Shown one piece after another: positions 5,902 through 14,527 of a stretch of 19,558 nt of DNA. The DNA is taken from NCBI GenBank assembly GCA_023430845.1, contig JAEYYJ010000269.1, positions 1 to 19,558 on the forward strand. Direction: 5' to 3'. Origin of the DNA: Pseudomonadota bacterium. Its GTDB lineage: Bacteria > Pseudomonadota > Alphaproteobacteria > Rhizobiales > Hyphomicrobiaceae. Both the position numbers and the translations under genes were made by a program. The first letter of the stretch is position 1, and every line of letters begins with the position of its first letter. A model generated the notes under the pieces. It ran no database searches, had not been told where the DNA came from, and saw only the letters and a program-made list of their open reading frames with translations.

Positions 5902-7995
5902 CTAGCCTGAGATGCTGCCGAGCGCCTTCACTTGGATGCCGCGTGCGATCTCGGCGTGCGAAAGCACCGGAAGCGTCGGGAAGAGCCGTTCGATGACCAT
6001 GCGCACGAAGGGACGGGCCTCGACCGAGGTCACGAGCACGAACTGCTCACCCTTCTCGGTGTGGCTCGCGATCACACGCGAGGCATCCTTGCTGAAATCC
6101 TCGATCAGTCGTGGATCGATGTCGAACTCGACGACGTCGCCGCGCTGGTCGCGTTTGAGGCTCTCATGGAAGGCGAGATCCCAGCGGCTGCCGAGGCGAA
6201 GCACCGACAGCGTGCCATCCTTGGCCAGATCGCCGCAGATCTGCTGAGCCATGCGCTGGCGCACGTGCTCGGCAACCTGCTCGGAACGGCGTGTATGCGG
6301 GGCGATCTCCGCGATCGCCTCCAGAATGAGCTGGACGTTGCGTATAGAAACGCGCTCTGCGAGCAGCATCTTGAGTACGGCCTGGATGCCGGAGAAGGAA
6401 ATGTGCGCCGGCCGAATCTCGTCGAGAAGGCGTTTGTACTCGGGCTGCAGGCCATCGATCAGCACTTGCATATCGCGATAGGAGAAGAGCTGGGCGAGGT
6501 TGTTGCGGACCGCTTCGCTCAAGTGCGTGAGCAGCACTGTCATGATGTCGACCGTCGAGAAGCCTTCGCGCTTGACCTCCTTGCCATACGCCTCGGGAAT
6601 CCAGATCGCCTTCAGTCCGAACGCAGGCTCGACCGTGGCCACGCCCGTAATGCTCGGCTTCGGGCCATCGCCGACGATGACGAGTACGTCGCCGATCGGC
6701 AGTTCGTGGCCACCGACGGTCGCGCCGTGAATACGTATCTGGTAACCGCGCGCCGGCAGCGAGAAATCGTCCGTGAGATTGATCTCCGGCACGACGAAGC
6801 CGTACTGCTTGGCGAATTTCCGGCGAAGCTTGGCCACGCGCTGCGCCAGCTCGTCGTGCTTGCGGATGAACTCCGCCGAGAGACGCTGGCCGAAGACGAT
6901 CTCGATCTCGCTGATCTTGAGCGCCCCCTTGATCGACTGGCGCGCCTCCTCCTCGGCCACTTGCGTGGCCTCACGGACCTTGGCATCGGCGGCGCGTTGC
7001 TCCTGCGCCCATCGTCGAGGAATAGCGTAGCCGGCTGCGGCAGCAATAACGCCGAGGATCGCGAAGGGCAGGAGCGGCAAGCCTGGTCCCATTGCCAGGA
7101 GCCCCATGGCGCCGGCTGTCATCAGCAGGGCCTTGGGATGGTTCGCGACCTGGCCGACAACGGTCTTCTCGACGGAGCCGTGCGTGCCGCCCTTGGCGAC
7201 TACGAGACCAGCCGCAAGCGAGATGATGAGCGCCGGTATCTGGGTCACGAGGCCGTCACCCACCGACAGCTTGGTGAACACGTCCGCCGCTTCGGCAAGT
7301 GGCATCCCATGCCGGAATGTCGCGATGAGAATACCGCCGAAAACGTTCACGGCGGTAATGATGAGGCCCGCAATGGCATCGCCGCGCACGAACTTCGAGG
7401 CACCGTCCATCGAGCCGAAGAACGAGCTTTCTTCCTCGAGCTCGCGGCGACGGCGCTGCGCCTCGCGCTCGTCGATCAGACCCGATGAAAGGTCGGCGTC
7501 GATCGCCATCTGCTTGCCGGGAATGCCATCGAGGGCGAAACGCGCGCCGACTTCGGCGATGCGCGAGGCACCCTTGGTGATAACGATGAAATTGACCGTG
7601 AGGAGGATGACAAAGACGACCACGCCGATGACGAAGTCACCGCCCATGACCAGCTTCGAAAATCCCGCGATGACGTAGCCCGCCGAATGTTCGCCGTTGG
7701 CGCCTTCGGTCAGGATGATGCGCGTCGTCGCCACGTTGAAGGCAAGGCGCATCATCGTCACGATCAGCAGGATGGTCGGAAAGGACGAGAATTCGAGCGG
7801 TCGCTGCACCCACAGCGCGACCATGAGTATCAGCACGGCGGCCGCGATCGAGAATGCGAGGCCGGCGTCGATCAGCAGCGGCGGGAGCGGCAGGAAGAGC
7901 ACTGCCAGGATCAGCACGATCCCGGCCGCGAAACCCATGTCCGTCAATCCGGCCAGCCGATTGAGCGGTAGCTGGCCTGTCGATGTTTGCGACAC
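5902..7995 (-). CDS. flhA: Flagellar export gate protein FlhA
   Basis: A 697-residue protein of normal length for the family. The first half has about eight membrane segments; residues 145-168 carry the FHIPEP-family signature [20 protein letters not shown] followed by IDAD, with a conserved charged loop next to it ([20 protein letters not shown]). The C-terminal half, from about 340, is the cytoplasmic domain that docks chaperone-substrate complexes and switches substrate specificity. FlhA uses the proton motive force in flagellar protein export. The start is GTG 7993-7995, supported by AGGGGG 7 nt upstream. A 126-nt gap separates it from fliQ upstream; I see no promoter there with confidence. 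Confidence 0.98.
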   Translation of the reverse strand: MSQTSTGQLPLNRLAGLTDMGFAAGIVLILAVLFLPLPPLLIDAGLAFSIAAAVLILMVALWVQRPLEFSSFPTILLIVTMMRLAFNVATTRIILTEGANGEHSAGYVIAGFSKLVMGGDFVIGVVVFVILLTVNFIVITKGASRIAEVGARFALDGIPGKQMAIDADLSSGLIDEREAQRRRRELEEESSFFGSMDGASKFVRGDAIAGLIITAVNVFGGILIATFRHGMPLAEAADVFTKLSVGDGLVTQIPALIISLAAGLVVAKGGTHGSVEKTVVGQVANHPKALLMTAGAMGLLAMGPGLPLLPFAILGVIAAAAGYAIPRRWAQEQRAADAKVREATQVAEEEARQSIKGALKISEIEIVFGQRLSAEFIRKHDELAQRVAKLRRKFAKQYGFVVPEINLTDDFSLPARGYQIRIHGATVGGHELPIGDVLVIVGDGPKPSITGVATVEPAFGLKAIWIPEAYGKEVKREGFSTVDIMTVLLTHLSEAVRNNLAQLFSYRDMQVLIDGLQPEYKRLLDEIRPAHISFSGIQAVLKMLLAERVSIRNVQLILEAIAEIAPHTRRSEQVAEHVRQRMAQQICGDLAKDGTLSVLRLGSRWDLAFHESLKRDQRGDVVEFDIDPRLIEDFSKDASRVIASHTEKGEQFVLVTSVEARPFVRMVIERLFPTLPVLSHAEIARGIQVKALGSISG

Positions 7996-8121
7996 TCTGA
8001 AGCCCCCTGACAGAAAAGCAAATGCGCGCGTGGAATCACCCGGAGCCGCGACTCCGCAAGATCATCCTCGCAAGTATTGCTGATCGGGAGCTGACCAAAG
8101 CCGCGCGATAGAGGCGCGAAC

Positions 8122-8388
8122 TCAGAACCCTCGCTCGACGTGCAGGAACGTCATCTGGGCGAAAGCGAACACATTTGCACCCATGAAGTGGGCGGAAAAC
8201 ATCGCCACCAGGAAGATCGCCATGATCTTCGGTACGAAGGTCAGTGTGATTTCCTGCACCTGGGTCAGGGCTTGCAGAAGCGCAATGCTGATGCCGACCA
8301 CCATGGCCGCAAGAACGCAAGGCCCCGCGACCATGATCACGGTCCAGATCGCGGCCTGGACCAGCTCCATTGCATCAGCTTCGTTCAC
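8122..8388 (-). CDS. fliQ: Flagellar export gate protein FliQ
   Basis: An 88-residue protein with two membrane segments, the usual size for FliQ. ELVQAAIWTVIMVAGPCVLA, VVGISIALLQALTQVQEITL and TFVPKI are family landmarks, including the QALTQVQE(I/M)TL loop that faces the gate. Four FliQ subunits pack around FliP and FliR in the export gate. The start is GTG 8386-8388, which overlaps the flgD stop by 4 nt (GTGA), so translation is coupled to flgD. Pairing with flgD rather than fliP is usual in rhizobial operons; fliP must lie elsewhere. Confidence 0.96.
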   Translation of the reverse strand: MNEADAMELVQAAIWTVIMVAGPCVLAAMVVGISIALLQALTQVQEITLTFVPKIMAIFLVAMFSAHFMGANVFAFAQMTFLHVERGF

Positions 8389-8843
8389 GCGGTCGTCTCG
8401 TCTCCGCCACCGTCCTCGGCCGGAGGCTCGCTGGCCTTCTCGCCGATAATGAGGCCGGGCCCAACGGTAAACTCCGCGCCATTGTCGAGGAGCACCGTCA
8501 CGCCATTGTCCACCACTTTGGCCGCAACGACCACGCCGCCGGTGCCGTTCTCCTCCGAGAGGACCATTTTGCCGATCAGGCTTTCCGCAAGCTGCAGGTT
8601 GTTCGTGTTCAAGAGCGAGGCGATGCGCTCGTTCGTCTGGATGGTCTTTTCGACCTGCGAGAACGTCGCGAGCTGGGCGACATAGTCGCTCGATTTCATC
8701 GGCTCCATGGGATCCTGATTGCGCATTTGCGCGATCAGGAGATGGAGAAAGGCATTGTAGTCAAGCGTCGGTGCCGCGGTCGTCTCCTTGGAGGCGGGCG
8801 TCTCCGTCGTCTTGGTCGTGTTCAGGACACTTGCGACGTCCAT
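8385..8843 (-). CDS. flgD: Flagellar hook-capping protein FlgD, short form
   Basis: A 152-residue protein. Residues 29-66 (DYNAFLHLLIAQMRNQDPME, PMKSSDYVAQLATFSQVE) are the highly conserved FlgD N-terminal motif. FlgD is exported and forms the cap that guides hook subunit FlgE into place. Enterobacterial FlgD is about 230 residues with Ig-like and tudor-like domains; here only about 85 residues follow the motif (GKMVLSEENGTGGVVVAAKV, VDNGVTVLLDNG) and the protein ends in an acidic tail, the compact form common in rhizobia. A perfect ribosome-binding site, AAGGAGG, lies at 8854-8860, 10 nt before the ATG. This is the strongest one in the block, suggesting a high translation rate or re-entry after the 23-nt gap from flbT. 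Confidence 0.95.
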   Translation of the reverse strand: MDVASVLNTTKTTETPASKETTAAPTLDYNAFLHLLIAQMRNQDPMEPMKSSDYVAQLATFSQVEKTIQTNERIASLLNTNNLQLAESLIGKMVLSEENGTGGVVVAAKVVDNGVTVLLDNGAEFTVGPGLIIGEKASEPPAEDGGGDETTA

Positions 8844-8866
8844 GGCGGCTGAGCCTCCTTAGTGCA

Positions 8867-9313
8867 CTAGGCGACCGACTTCTCGATCTGATCGTGTTGC
8901 GTCTCGACAGCGGTGAGACCACGGTCTTTGAGGATCCCATCCTCAAGCGCAAAGAGCGTGCGGATCTTCCGCAATGATTCGAACGTGCGCCCGCGCTCCA
9001 TGAGCGCCTTGATCTCGATGAGCCCATCGAGAACATCACGGCTTTTGAACGTCCGCAGCAGGGCCTCGTGCGAGCGTTCGTACATCTGCCGCGCGATCGG
9101 CTCGCACTTGGGCTCCATCAGCATGGACTGCACGATGAAGTAAAGCTGACGCAACGGCGTGGTCGCCTGTTCTTCCTGCAGGATATGTCCTTCGAGCAGG
9201 AACACCACTTCGTTCATCAACTCGATCGTCACCTTGCGATCGACCTTGATCACGCCGCCGTTGATATAGACACGCTCGTTAGGCTTCAGATGAACTTTCA
9301 GATGTCCGCTCAC
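8867..9313 (-). CDS. flbT: Flagellin-synthesis regulator FlbT
   Basis: A 148-residue cytoplasmic protein with the FlbT pattern: LKPNERVYINGGVIKVDRKV near the N-terminus, then FLLEGHILQEEQATTPLRQL, YFIVQSMLMEP and a helical C-terminus (LRKIRTLFALEDGILK). In Caulobacter FlbT acts after transcription, binding the flagellin mRNA leader and promoting its decay until the hook is complete; in some rhizobia and Brucella it acts positively. The start is GTG 9311-9313, overlapping the flaF stop by 4 nt (GTGA). FlaF and FlbT form a known functional pair. Flagellin genes themselves are not in this window. Confidence 0.96.
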   Translation of the reverse strand: MSGHLKVHLKPNERVYINGGVIKVDRKVTIELMNEVVFLLEGHILQEEQATTPLRQLYFIVQSMLMEPKCEPIARQMYERSHEALLRTFKSRDVLDGLIEIKALMERGRTFESLRKIRTLFALEDGILKDRGLTAVETQHDQIEKSVA

Positions 9314-9669
9314 GTGAGCCCATCCCGTATTGCCTTCGACACGACGATGACGTCCGACAATCCTTTCGTCTCGTCCGTGCGAGCCGCTTCAAGTTCGCGC
9401 AGAATCCAGATGCCGATCGACACAAGCTGGGCTTTCAGCTGCTTCGGCAGTCCGTTCTCGGGACTTGCGAGATCCTCGACAAGAACGGTCCAGAGCTTGG
9501 TCGTAAAGGCGATCGCCTCGGCCGCCGCGGCGAGCTTGGCTCCAGGGGCTTCCGCCTGCTCGAGGAGCAAGATCGACTGGTCGAGCGCGGCACGCTCGCG
9601 CTCTCTTGCTACCTGCTGATCATCTTCGAGGAGGTCGCCATACTGTATGCGCTGCATTACATTCTCCAT
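9310..9669 (-). CDS. flaF: Flagellin-assembly regulator FlaF
   Basis: A 119-residue, mainly helical cytoplasmic protein. RERAALDQSILLLEQAEAPG, AIAFTTKLWTVLVEDLASPE, LPKQLKAQLVSIGIWILREL and the final IRDGLT region follow the FlaF pattern (E..LL..A........... LW......L......LP...RA.L.SI..WV..E). FlaF works with FlbT: it promotes flagellin synthesis or secretion and acts as a flagellin chaperone in Caulobacter. GGGGTGG lies just before ATG 9667-9669. Met5 is a less likely start. The gene follows flgL after 26 nt. Confidence 0.95.
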   Translation of the reverse strand: MENVMQRIQYGDLLEDDQQVARERERAALDQSILLLEQAEAPGAKLAAAAEAIAFTTKLWTVLVEDLASPENGLPKQLKAQLVSIGIWILRELEAARTDETKGLSDVIVVSKAIRDGLT

Positions 9670-9695
9670 GCCACCCCGAAACGCGAGCTAACGCC

Positions 9696-10745
9696 TCAGA
9701 GGTAATTCAACAGCGTGAGCCGCTGCAATCGCGCAGTCACGGCGTACGACGCCTCGATCCTGGTCTCCAGCAGGCTAAGCCGGTCCGCAGCCACGAATTG
9801 ATCGACGCCTTCCAACTCACCGATGCGCAGCTCGAGCGTCTTCTGCTCAATAGCAATACGCTCGTTGGCTTGCGCAAGGCGTTCCTCAACAACGCCGACA
9901 CGGGCCTGGGACGCCGCAATATTGTGCCCACCTTCGCTCGCCGTTTGTGCGATCCTGCTTGCTACGACCTCATAAGCTTGCGGACTGAGACGCTCAACAC
10001 CACCGTCGATTGCCAGCGTCAGCGCGAAGTAGATCTGGCGGATGCCACGATCGTTGGCTGTCGCCGAAGTGTCGATCTCTTCACGCTGAGAGATGCGATC
10101 GCGCATCACTTCGTCGGTCGCATGGGAGAAATTTGTGCTCCACTGCGGCTCTTCGAAAAGAGCTGCGAATGGTCCGTCGATGTAGGCTTCCATCTGCGCA
10201 GCCGTGATGTCCTTGACCTGAGGATCATCGGGCGGGAAACCGAACGCGGTAGTGAAAGCCGCAATCACTGCGGTGCGGGCCGCGCTCGGAGGATCGCTCA
10301 GGTAATCATCGACGGGCGGCGCGGAAATATTGAGACCCGAGAACGCATAGACACCGTTCGTGCTGGTTCGAAGCACATCGGCCATCGTGGTAATCCGCGC
10401 CTTCGCATCAGCGATGAGCAAACCGGGGTCGGCGCCCAACTTGTGAACACCGAGTGTCGCCTCGCTGAAATCTGCCCCGAGATCGCGCATCGCGGAGAAC
10501 GAGGACTGAATATGGTCCATGCGCTGCTTCACGACGGCATTGGTGTTCTTCAGGCTGGTCAAGGTGCTGACGATATTGCGCATGTCCAGCACGCCGCCGA
10601 CACGCCCGCCGAGCGCCTTACCGACGTCGGCGTGGCGTCCCGTACTGAATTCCTTGAGCGCATCGACAAGCGATGTCTGATTGCGCGCCATCGATGAGCG
10701 TTGGATCTCGCGTGTGACGAAGGACGAGATGGTGTCGGCTTTCAT
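9696..10745 (-). CDS. flgL: Hook-filament junction protein FlgL (HAP3)
   Basis: A 349-residue secreted structural protein. The N-terminal flagellin-like helix bundle (SSFVTREIQRSSMARNQTSL, VDALKEFSTGRHADVGKALG) and the C-terminal helix ending YAVTARLQRLTLLNYL are homologous to the D0/D1 ends of flagellin, and STNGVYAFSGLN matches the FlgL G-x-YLFsG motif. FlgL forms the last junction ring between hook and filament and is a client of FlgN. The order flgK-flgL with 3 nt between stop and start is standard. A GGGAG ribosome-binding site sits within the flgK end. The variable middle (about residues 150-260) has no recognisable extra domain. Confidence 0.95.
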   Translation of the reverse strand: MKADTISSFVTREIQRSSMARNQTSLVDALKEFSTGRHADVGKALGGRVGGVLDMRNIVSTLTSLKNTNAVVKQRMDHIQSSFSAMRDLGADFSEATLGVHKLGADPGLLIADAKARITTMADVLRTSTNGVYAFSGLNISAPPVDDYLSDPPSAARTAVIAAFTTAFGFPPDDPQVKDITAAQMEAYIDGPFAALFEEPQWSTNFSHATDEVMRDRISQREEIDTSATANDRGIRQIYFALTLAIDGGVERLSPQAYEVVASRIAQTASEGGHNIAASQARVGVVEERLAQANERIAIEQKTLELRIGELEGVDQFVAADRLSLLETRIEASYAVTARLQRLTLLNYL

Positions 10746-10748
10746 GGG

Positions 10749-12221
10749 TTAAATCGCTCCCGTCGCACGCAGAATGGCCTGGAACATCTGATCGACCGTC
10801 GACATGAGACGGGCCGTCGCCTGATAGGAGCGCTCGATCGCCATCAGGCTGGTCATTTCCTCATCGAGGTTGACGCCGACCTGACCGTGCCACGCGTTGA
10901 CTGCGCGCTCGCCGAGCACCTCCGTCGTGGCAAGACGCTCGCTCGTAAAGCTGCGGCGGCTCTCGAGCCAACCGGCGCTGTCCGAGGCCAGCGCGATAAG
11001 GCTTGTCGATGCACTGAGGCCAGTCGCCGGATCGAAGGCCTGCGCGGCGGACAGATTGGTCGCAAGATCGCGAAGTCGCTGGCTGAAGCCCGCACCGCCG
11101 CCCGAATTATAGACATAGTCCGGCTCACCCGGATCGCCGATGCCGCCGTCGCGCAGCAAGTCGAGGCTGCCGCCCTGGCTCGGATCCGCATTCGGATTGA
11201 CGCGGATCGTCAAAGCGAGCCCGTCGAGCACCGCCCCGCCAGGCGGCAGCGCCGGACCACCCGACCACGTGAAGAGACCGGCGATGTCCGGAAGCGTCGC
11301 CGTCCCCGACTGATCTGTTTCGGCGAAGGCATTGATGAGCCCGCGCGCGAGCTCGTCGATCTGTCGGCCGTAGCTGATCGAGACATCATCGCGAATCTGC
11401 AGGAGACCACCGATCTTGCCGCCGAGACGTGTCGCCGCTGCGCCGGAGTGCACAACCCCATCGATCGTCAGCAATCCGCCCGGCTGCCCAGGCGCGAGCG
11501 CCGAGAAATCGAAGCCGATCGTGCGCGGCACGGTCTCGAACAGCGTGGTCCCGTTCGCCGTGAACAGAACCATGTCGTTGTTGGCGCGCGTGTGCGCGTT
11601 GATGTCGATGAGCCCGGAAATCTCGCGCAACAGCGCATTGCGGCGATCGATCTGATCGGTGACATCGCGGCCGATGATGGTCCCGGAAACGATCGCGTTG
11701 TTCGCGTTCTCGAAGTCCTTGAGCAACGTTCCCAGTTGACGGGTCGCATCGGCAAGGTCGGAATTGGCCTCCTTACGCACCTGCACAACCAAGCTCGCAG
11801 CGTCCTGCAGGGTACTCGCAACATTTGTCGCCACCGAGACGACGTTACGCAGAAGCGAAACATTGCTCGGATCGGCAGCCGCAGCATGAAGCGCCTGCTG
11901 CATCTGCGTCAGCATTGCAGAAGGACTTATCTCGAGTTCCGGATCGCTGATCGAGCCCGCCAGTCGCTCGAGCGCGCTTGTCATGGCCGAGAGCTCGCCG
12001 CTCTTAGCCGTATTGCCGAGCACGCTCTCGAGCAGTCGCGTCGAGACGGCGTTACTAACGACACTCAGATGGACGCCGATCTCCGACGAGATCGTATGCG
12101 CATACTTGCGGGCGGCGTTGGGGTTGTCGACGTTCGAGATGTTTCGCGACACCAGAGAGGATTGCGTTGCATTCGCAAGCATTCCGCTCCGCGCGATCTC
12201 ATGAGCGAGCGTAAGTGACAT
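10749..12221 (-). CDS. flgK: Hook-associated protein FlgK (HAP1)
   Basis: A 490-residue secreted structural protein. The N-terminus has the rod/hook-type motif with VSRNISNVDNPNAARK (residues about 24-39); the C-terminus (VNLDEEMTSLMAIERSYQAT, ARLMSTVDQMFQAILRATGA) is the conserved axial-protein helix that packs in the D0 domain. FlgK forms the first junction ring on the hook tip. Conserved DQIDRRNALLREISGLIDI lies mid-protein. GGAGG stands close before ATG 12219-12221. The length is short of the about 550 residues of enterobacterial FlgK but within the rhizobial range. It follows flgE after 32 nt. Confidence 0.97.
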   Translation of the reverse strand: MSLTLAHEIARSGMLANATQSSLVSRNISNVDNPNAARKYAHTISSEIGVHLSVVSNAVSTRLLESVLGNTAKSGELSAMTSALERLAGSISDPELEISPSAMLTQMQQALHAAAADPSNVSLLRNVVSVATNVASTLQDAASLVVQVRKEANSDLADATRQLGTLLKDFENANNAIVSGTIIGRDVTDQIDRRNALLREISGLIDINAHTRANNDMVLFTANGTTLFETVPRTIGFDFSALAPGQPGGLLTIDGVVHSGAAATRLGGKIGGLLQIRDDVSISYGRQIDELARGLINAFAETDQSGTATLPDIAGLFTWSGGPALPPGGAVLDGLALTIRVNPNADPSQGGSLDLLRDGGIGDPGEPDYVYNSGGGAGFSQRLRDLATNLSAAQAFDPATGLSASTSLIALASDSAGWLESRRSFTSERLATTEVLGERAVNAWHGQVGVNLDEEMTSLMAIERSYQATARLMSTVDQMFQAILRATGAI

Positions 12222-12253
12222 CTACCTCCCCCGACCCGGCCCACCAGCCAAGC

Positions 12254-13513
12254 CTAGCGCTTCAAGTTGACGACCAATTCCATGAGCTCGGAGCCCGTCT
12301 GGAACACGCGCGAATTTGCTGTGTAATTGCGCTGCGCCTCGATCATGTCGGCGAGCTCGGTTGCCAGATCCACTGTCGAACTCTCCAGCTTGCCGGCTTC
12401 GAGCGTTCCGAACCCGGCCGTCCCTGCGATGCCAACACGTAGATCGCCCGATGTGTTGGATGGCAGATAGACGTTGCCCGCCTTCGGCGACAGACGGTCG
12501 GGGCTGGGCACAGTCGCGAGCGGAATGAGATAGGAAGCAAAACGCGATCCGTCCTGGTAGACCTCGTAGAGCCTGCCATCGCTGTCGATCTCGATACCCT
12601 GAATGCGGCTAGGGGCATTTCCGTTGGTGTTGATGAGATCGACCTCGTAATCGCCCGCCGTCTGCGTCATCGACGACAGATCCATCTCCATCGTAGCGCC
12701 TCCCGGAATCGGCACAGAGAGAGACTGCGCACCGGAGGGATCGAGGCGACCGACGCCATCGAACAGCAACGTCGTCGTCGCAAGAGGACCACTGGAATAC
12801 GGAAAACCGCCGGCTGCGTCGCGATCCGCCGCATTGTAGACGACCATCTCCCACTCGCCGGTGGACACCTTGGCGAAGTGAACGTCGAGCATGACCTCTT
12901 CGCCGAGATTTCCGATAGCCAGAACCGACGAGCGAGCGGTCGAGGTCGAACCCGCTGCGTTGGCCGAGGGCAGATCAGCTGGCAGAACATCGTCCGAAAG
13001 CGCCGGCAGATTGGCGATCAAGGATCCGAGCGTCGTCGGCGTCGCGCGCATGCCGCCGGCCGTGATGTTCACCGGCACCAGTCCCGACGTTCCATTAATG
13101 ACTGGAGGACCGGACGCATTTTCCGGCAGCGGGTAACCCATGAGCTGGAAACCCGCGGAGTTTATGAGATACCCCTCACCATTGGGCACAAATGATCCGG
13201 CTCGCGTAAGCGCCAGACTGCCATCCGGCGCCGAAACCAGCATGAAACCCGCGCCCTTGATTGCCAAATCAAAAGGGGAAGCGGTGCCGGTCAGAACACC
13301 CTGGCTCGATACGCCGTAGCGGACGTTGGTTTCGACACCACCGGAGTTGTAAGAGGTGGTGGTATCGTTCAGCAAAAGCGAGGAGAATTGCGTGCTCGCC
13401 CGCTTATAACCAACGGTCGACGCATTGGCGATATTGTCGGCGATCGTGCCCAGCCGATTGGACTGCGCATTCATTCCCGACGCGCCCGTGCGCATCAGTC
13501 CATAGACGCTCAT
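12254..13513 (-). CDS. flgE: Flagellar hook protein FlgE
   Basis: A 419-residue protein. Residues 1-50 include the flagellar rod/hook signature NIANASTVGYKRASTQFSSL, and the end (DMIEAQRNYTANSRVFQTGS, ELMELVVNLKR) is the matching C-terminal axial helix. In between are the FlgE D1/D2 regions (GVSSQGVLTGTASPFDLAIK, GFMLVSAPDGS, IQGIEIDSDGRLYEVYQDG). FlgE is the hook subunit, exported until FliK stops growth at the set length. A GGGGGA ribosome-binding site precedes ATG 13511-13513. The 72-nt gap from ftcR contains a perfect inverted repeat, so transcription of the hook genes may be adjusted there. Confidence 0.97.
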   Translation of the reverse strand: MSVYGLMRTGASGMNAQSNRLGTIADNIANASTVGYKRASTQFSSLLLNDTTTSYNSGGVETNVRYGVSSQGVLTGTASPFDLAIKGAGFMLVSAPDGSLALTRAGSFVPNGEGYLINSAGFQLMGYPLPENASGPPVINGTSGLVPVNITAGGMRATPTTLGSLIANLPALSDDVLPADLPSANAAGSTSTARSSVLAIGNLGEEVMLDVHFAKVSTGEWEMVVYNAADRDAAGGFPYSSGPLATTTLLFDGVGRLDPSGAQSLSVPIPGGATMEMDLSSMTQTAGDYEVDLINTNGNAPSRIQGIEIDSDGRLYEVYQDGSRFASYLIPLATVPSPDRLSPKAGNVYLPSNTSGDLRVGIAGTAGFGTLEAGKLESSTVDLATELADMIEAQRNYTANSRVFQTGSELMELVVNLKR

Positions 13514-13539
13514 GTCATTCCCCCAGACGGATCGGATAT

Positions 13540-13561
13540 GGTTGCCAGAATAGCGGCAACC
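13540..13561. repeat. Perfect inverted repeat between ftcR and flgE
   Basis: GGTTGCC (13540-13546) and GGCAACC (13555-13561) are exact reverse complements separated by 8 nt. The dyad spans 22 bp and lies 26 nt upstream of the flgE start. No T-run follows it on the minus strand, so it is unlikely to be a simple terminator. The spacing, about 1.5 helical turns between arm centres, would suit a dimeric DNA-binding protein or a short RNA hairpin before the flgE ribosome-binding site. The sequence is direct; the role is inference. Confidence 0.55.
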
Positions 13562-13585
13562 ACCTTGCGTCAGGCTGTCGCCGAA

Positions 13586-14308
13586 TCAGATCGCGGCAGC
13601 AATCTCGCTCGCCGCCCCCTCGGCTTCCGATCTGGAGGACCCCACGAGGCGATATCCAAGGTGCCGCTTGGAGTCGATCGGGTCATAACCGAGCCGCCCC
13701 CGCAGTCGGCGGCGCAGCTTGGAGATATGGCTCTCGATGACGTTCTCGTCGATCTCCTGATCGAAGAGCCCGTAGACTGTGTTGAAGATCTGGGACTTGG
13801 TCACGCGTCGCGACTGATTAGCGACGAGAAATTCGAGAATTCTCAGCTCCCTGCGCGGAAGCGGCAAAGGCTCGTCGCAGACCAGCGGATCGCGACCGTC
13901 TCGGTAGATCCGGATCGCGGCTGTGTTGCCTCGCGGCTCCTTCTCGACGCCTGCCCGACGCGAGATCGCCTCGATCCGCGCCAGAATCTCGCGCACATGG
14001 CAGGGCTTCGAGATGACATCGTCGACACCCACCGCGAACAGCTCGAGCGTGCTCGCGAGCGTCTTGTGCTCCTTCATGGCGATGATAGCAGCGGCGCTCC
14101 GCCGCTTGATTATCCGCGCAAGAATTTCCGGCCGGCTGCATTGGCCAATGAGAAACGCATTGATGGCCATAACGTCTTCATTTGCCGCAGCCTCTACCCA
14201 CCCCTCGAAATCACCGCCGGAAAAGCCGGCCGCCGGAATACCCTCACGGTCGAACGAAGACCGAAATGCATCGGTCACGAGATTACGGTCATCAACGATG
14301 ACGATCAT
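13586..14308 (-). CDS. ftcR: Flagellar transcriptional regulator, FtcR/Rem type (atypical response regulator)
   Basis: A 240-residue OmpR-type protein with an N-terminal receiver-like domain (about 1-115) and a C-terminal winged helix (about 135-230; LPLPRRELRILEFLVANQSR, ENVIESHISKLRRRL, GYRL). It keeps acidic residues Asp6/Asp7 and the Lys101-Pro102 switch, but the phosphoacceptor position (DVMAIN, residue 50) is Asn, and Lys79 stands where Thr/Ser is expected. It matches FtcR of Brucella and Rem of Sinorhizobium, orphan regulators that switch on flagellar genes, also encoded just before flgE. Phosphorylation seems unlikely, so control is probably by expression level. GGGGGG lies 9 nt before ATG 14306-14308. 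The 219-nt upstream region is AT-rich with candidate promoter elements. Confidence 0.93.
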   Translation of the reverse strand: MIVIVDDRNLVTDAFRSSFDREGIPAAGFSGGDFEGWVEAAANEDVMAINAFLIGQCSRPEILARIIKRRSAAAIIAMKEHKTLASTLELFAVGVDDVISKPCHVREILARIEAISRRAGVEKEPRGNTAAIRIYRDGRDPLVCDEPLPLPRRELRILEFLVANQSRRVTKSQIFNTVYGLFDQEIDENVIESHISKLRRRLRGRLGYDPIDSKRHLGYRLVGSSRSEAEGAASEIAAAI

Positions 14309-14352
14309 TTATCAGCGCCCCCCGGCGAATCAGTGCATTGCCCAACAATTGA

Positions 14353-14366
14353 TTAACGTGAATTAA
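14353..14366. promoter_or_regulatory. Tandem TTAA motif upstream of ftcR (CtrA-like, spacing one short)
   Basis: TTAA occurs at 14353-14356 and 14363-14366, each within ATTAAC, giving a direct repeat with a 10-bp period. The CtrA consensus is TTAA-N7-TTAAC; here the gap is 6 nt, so the match is close but not exact. The motif lies about 45-60 nt upstream of the ftcR start codon, in an AT-rich patch that stands out from the GC-rich surroundings. It may be an operator for CtrA or another regulator of ftcR. Confidence 0.35.
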
Positions 14367-14445
14367 CAGTTTTAGAAACGGGGGGTCGTCCGTTCCCGCA
14401 TCACCGAGTCGTGCGGGCAACGGAACTCAATAGTAATTGGGGTAA

Positions 14446-14476
14446 ACTATAGAGTATTCTTCCTCGGCGCGCTCAA
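14446..14476 (-). promoter_or_regulatory. Candidate sigma-70-type promoter of ftcR
   Basis: On the minus strand TTGAGC (14471-14476) could be a -35 element and TATAGT (14446-14451) a -10 element, spaced 19 nt; reading the -10 as CTATAG one base earlier gives 18 nt. The spacing is slightly long. Transcription would start near 14438 and run through the TTAA repeats into ftcR with a leader of about 130 nt. This is a pattern match only. Confidence 0.3.
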
Positions 14477-14527
14477 TGCAGGCCCTGCGCGGCAGTCCTG
14501 CTCGCTGTTGACGCGAAAGCGCGACGC

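Noticed and set aside
5932..7488. A 518-residue open frame on the + strand opposite flhA
   Set aside because: It is the antisense mirror of flhA. Its composition is dominated by Arg, His, Asp and Glu without family motifs.
10701..12218. A 505-residue open frame on the + strand opposite flgK
   Set aside because: Its product is rich in Arg, His and Asp with no membrane or fold signals, as expected for the mirror of a GC-rich gene; flgK on the other strand is unmistakable.
14377..14394. AACGG...CCGTT inverted repeat upstream of ftcR
   Set aside because: Only 5-bp arms with an 8-nt loop; expected by chance in this composition and without other support.
14478..14488. GCAGGCCCTGC palindrome as a terminator after the 180-residue gene
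   Set aside because: The arms are only 5 bp with a one-base loop, and no T-run follows.
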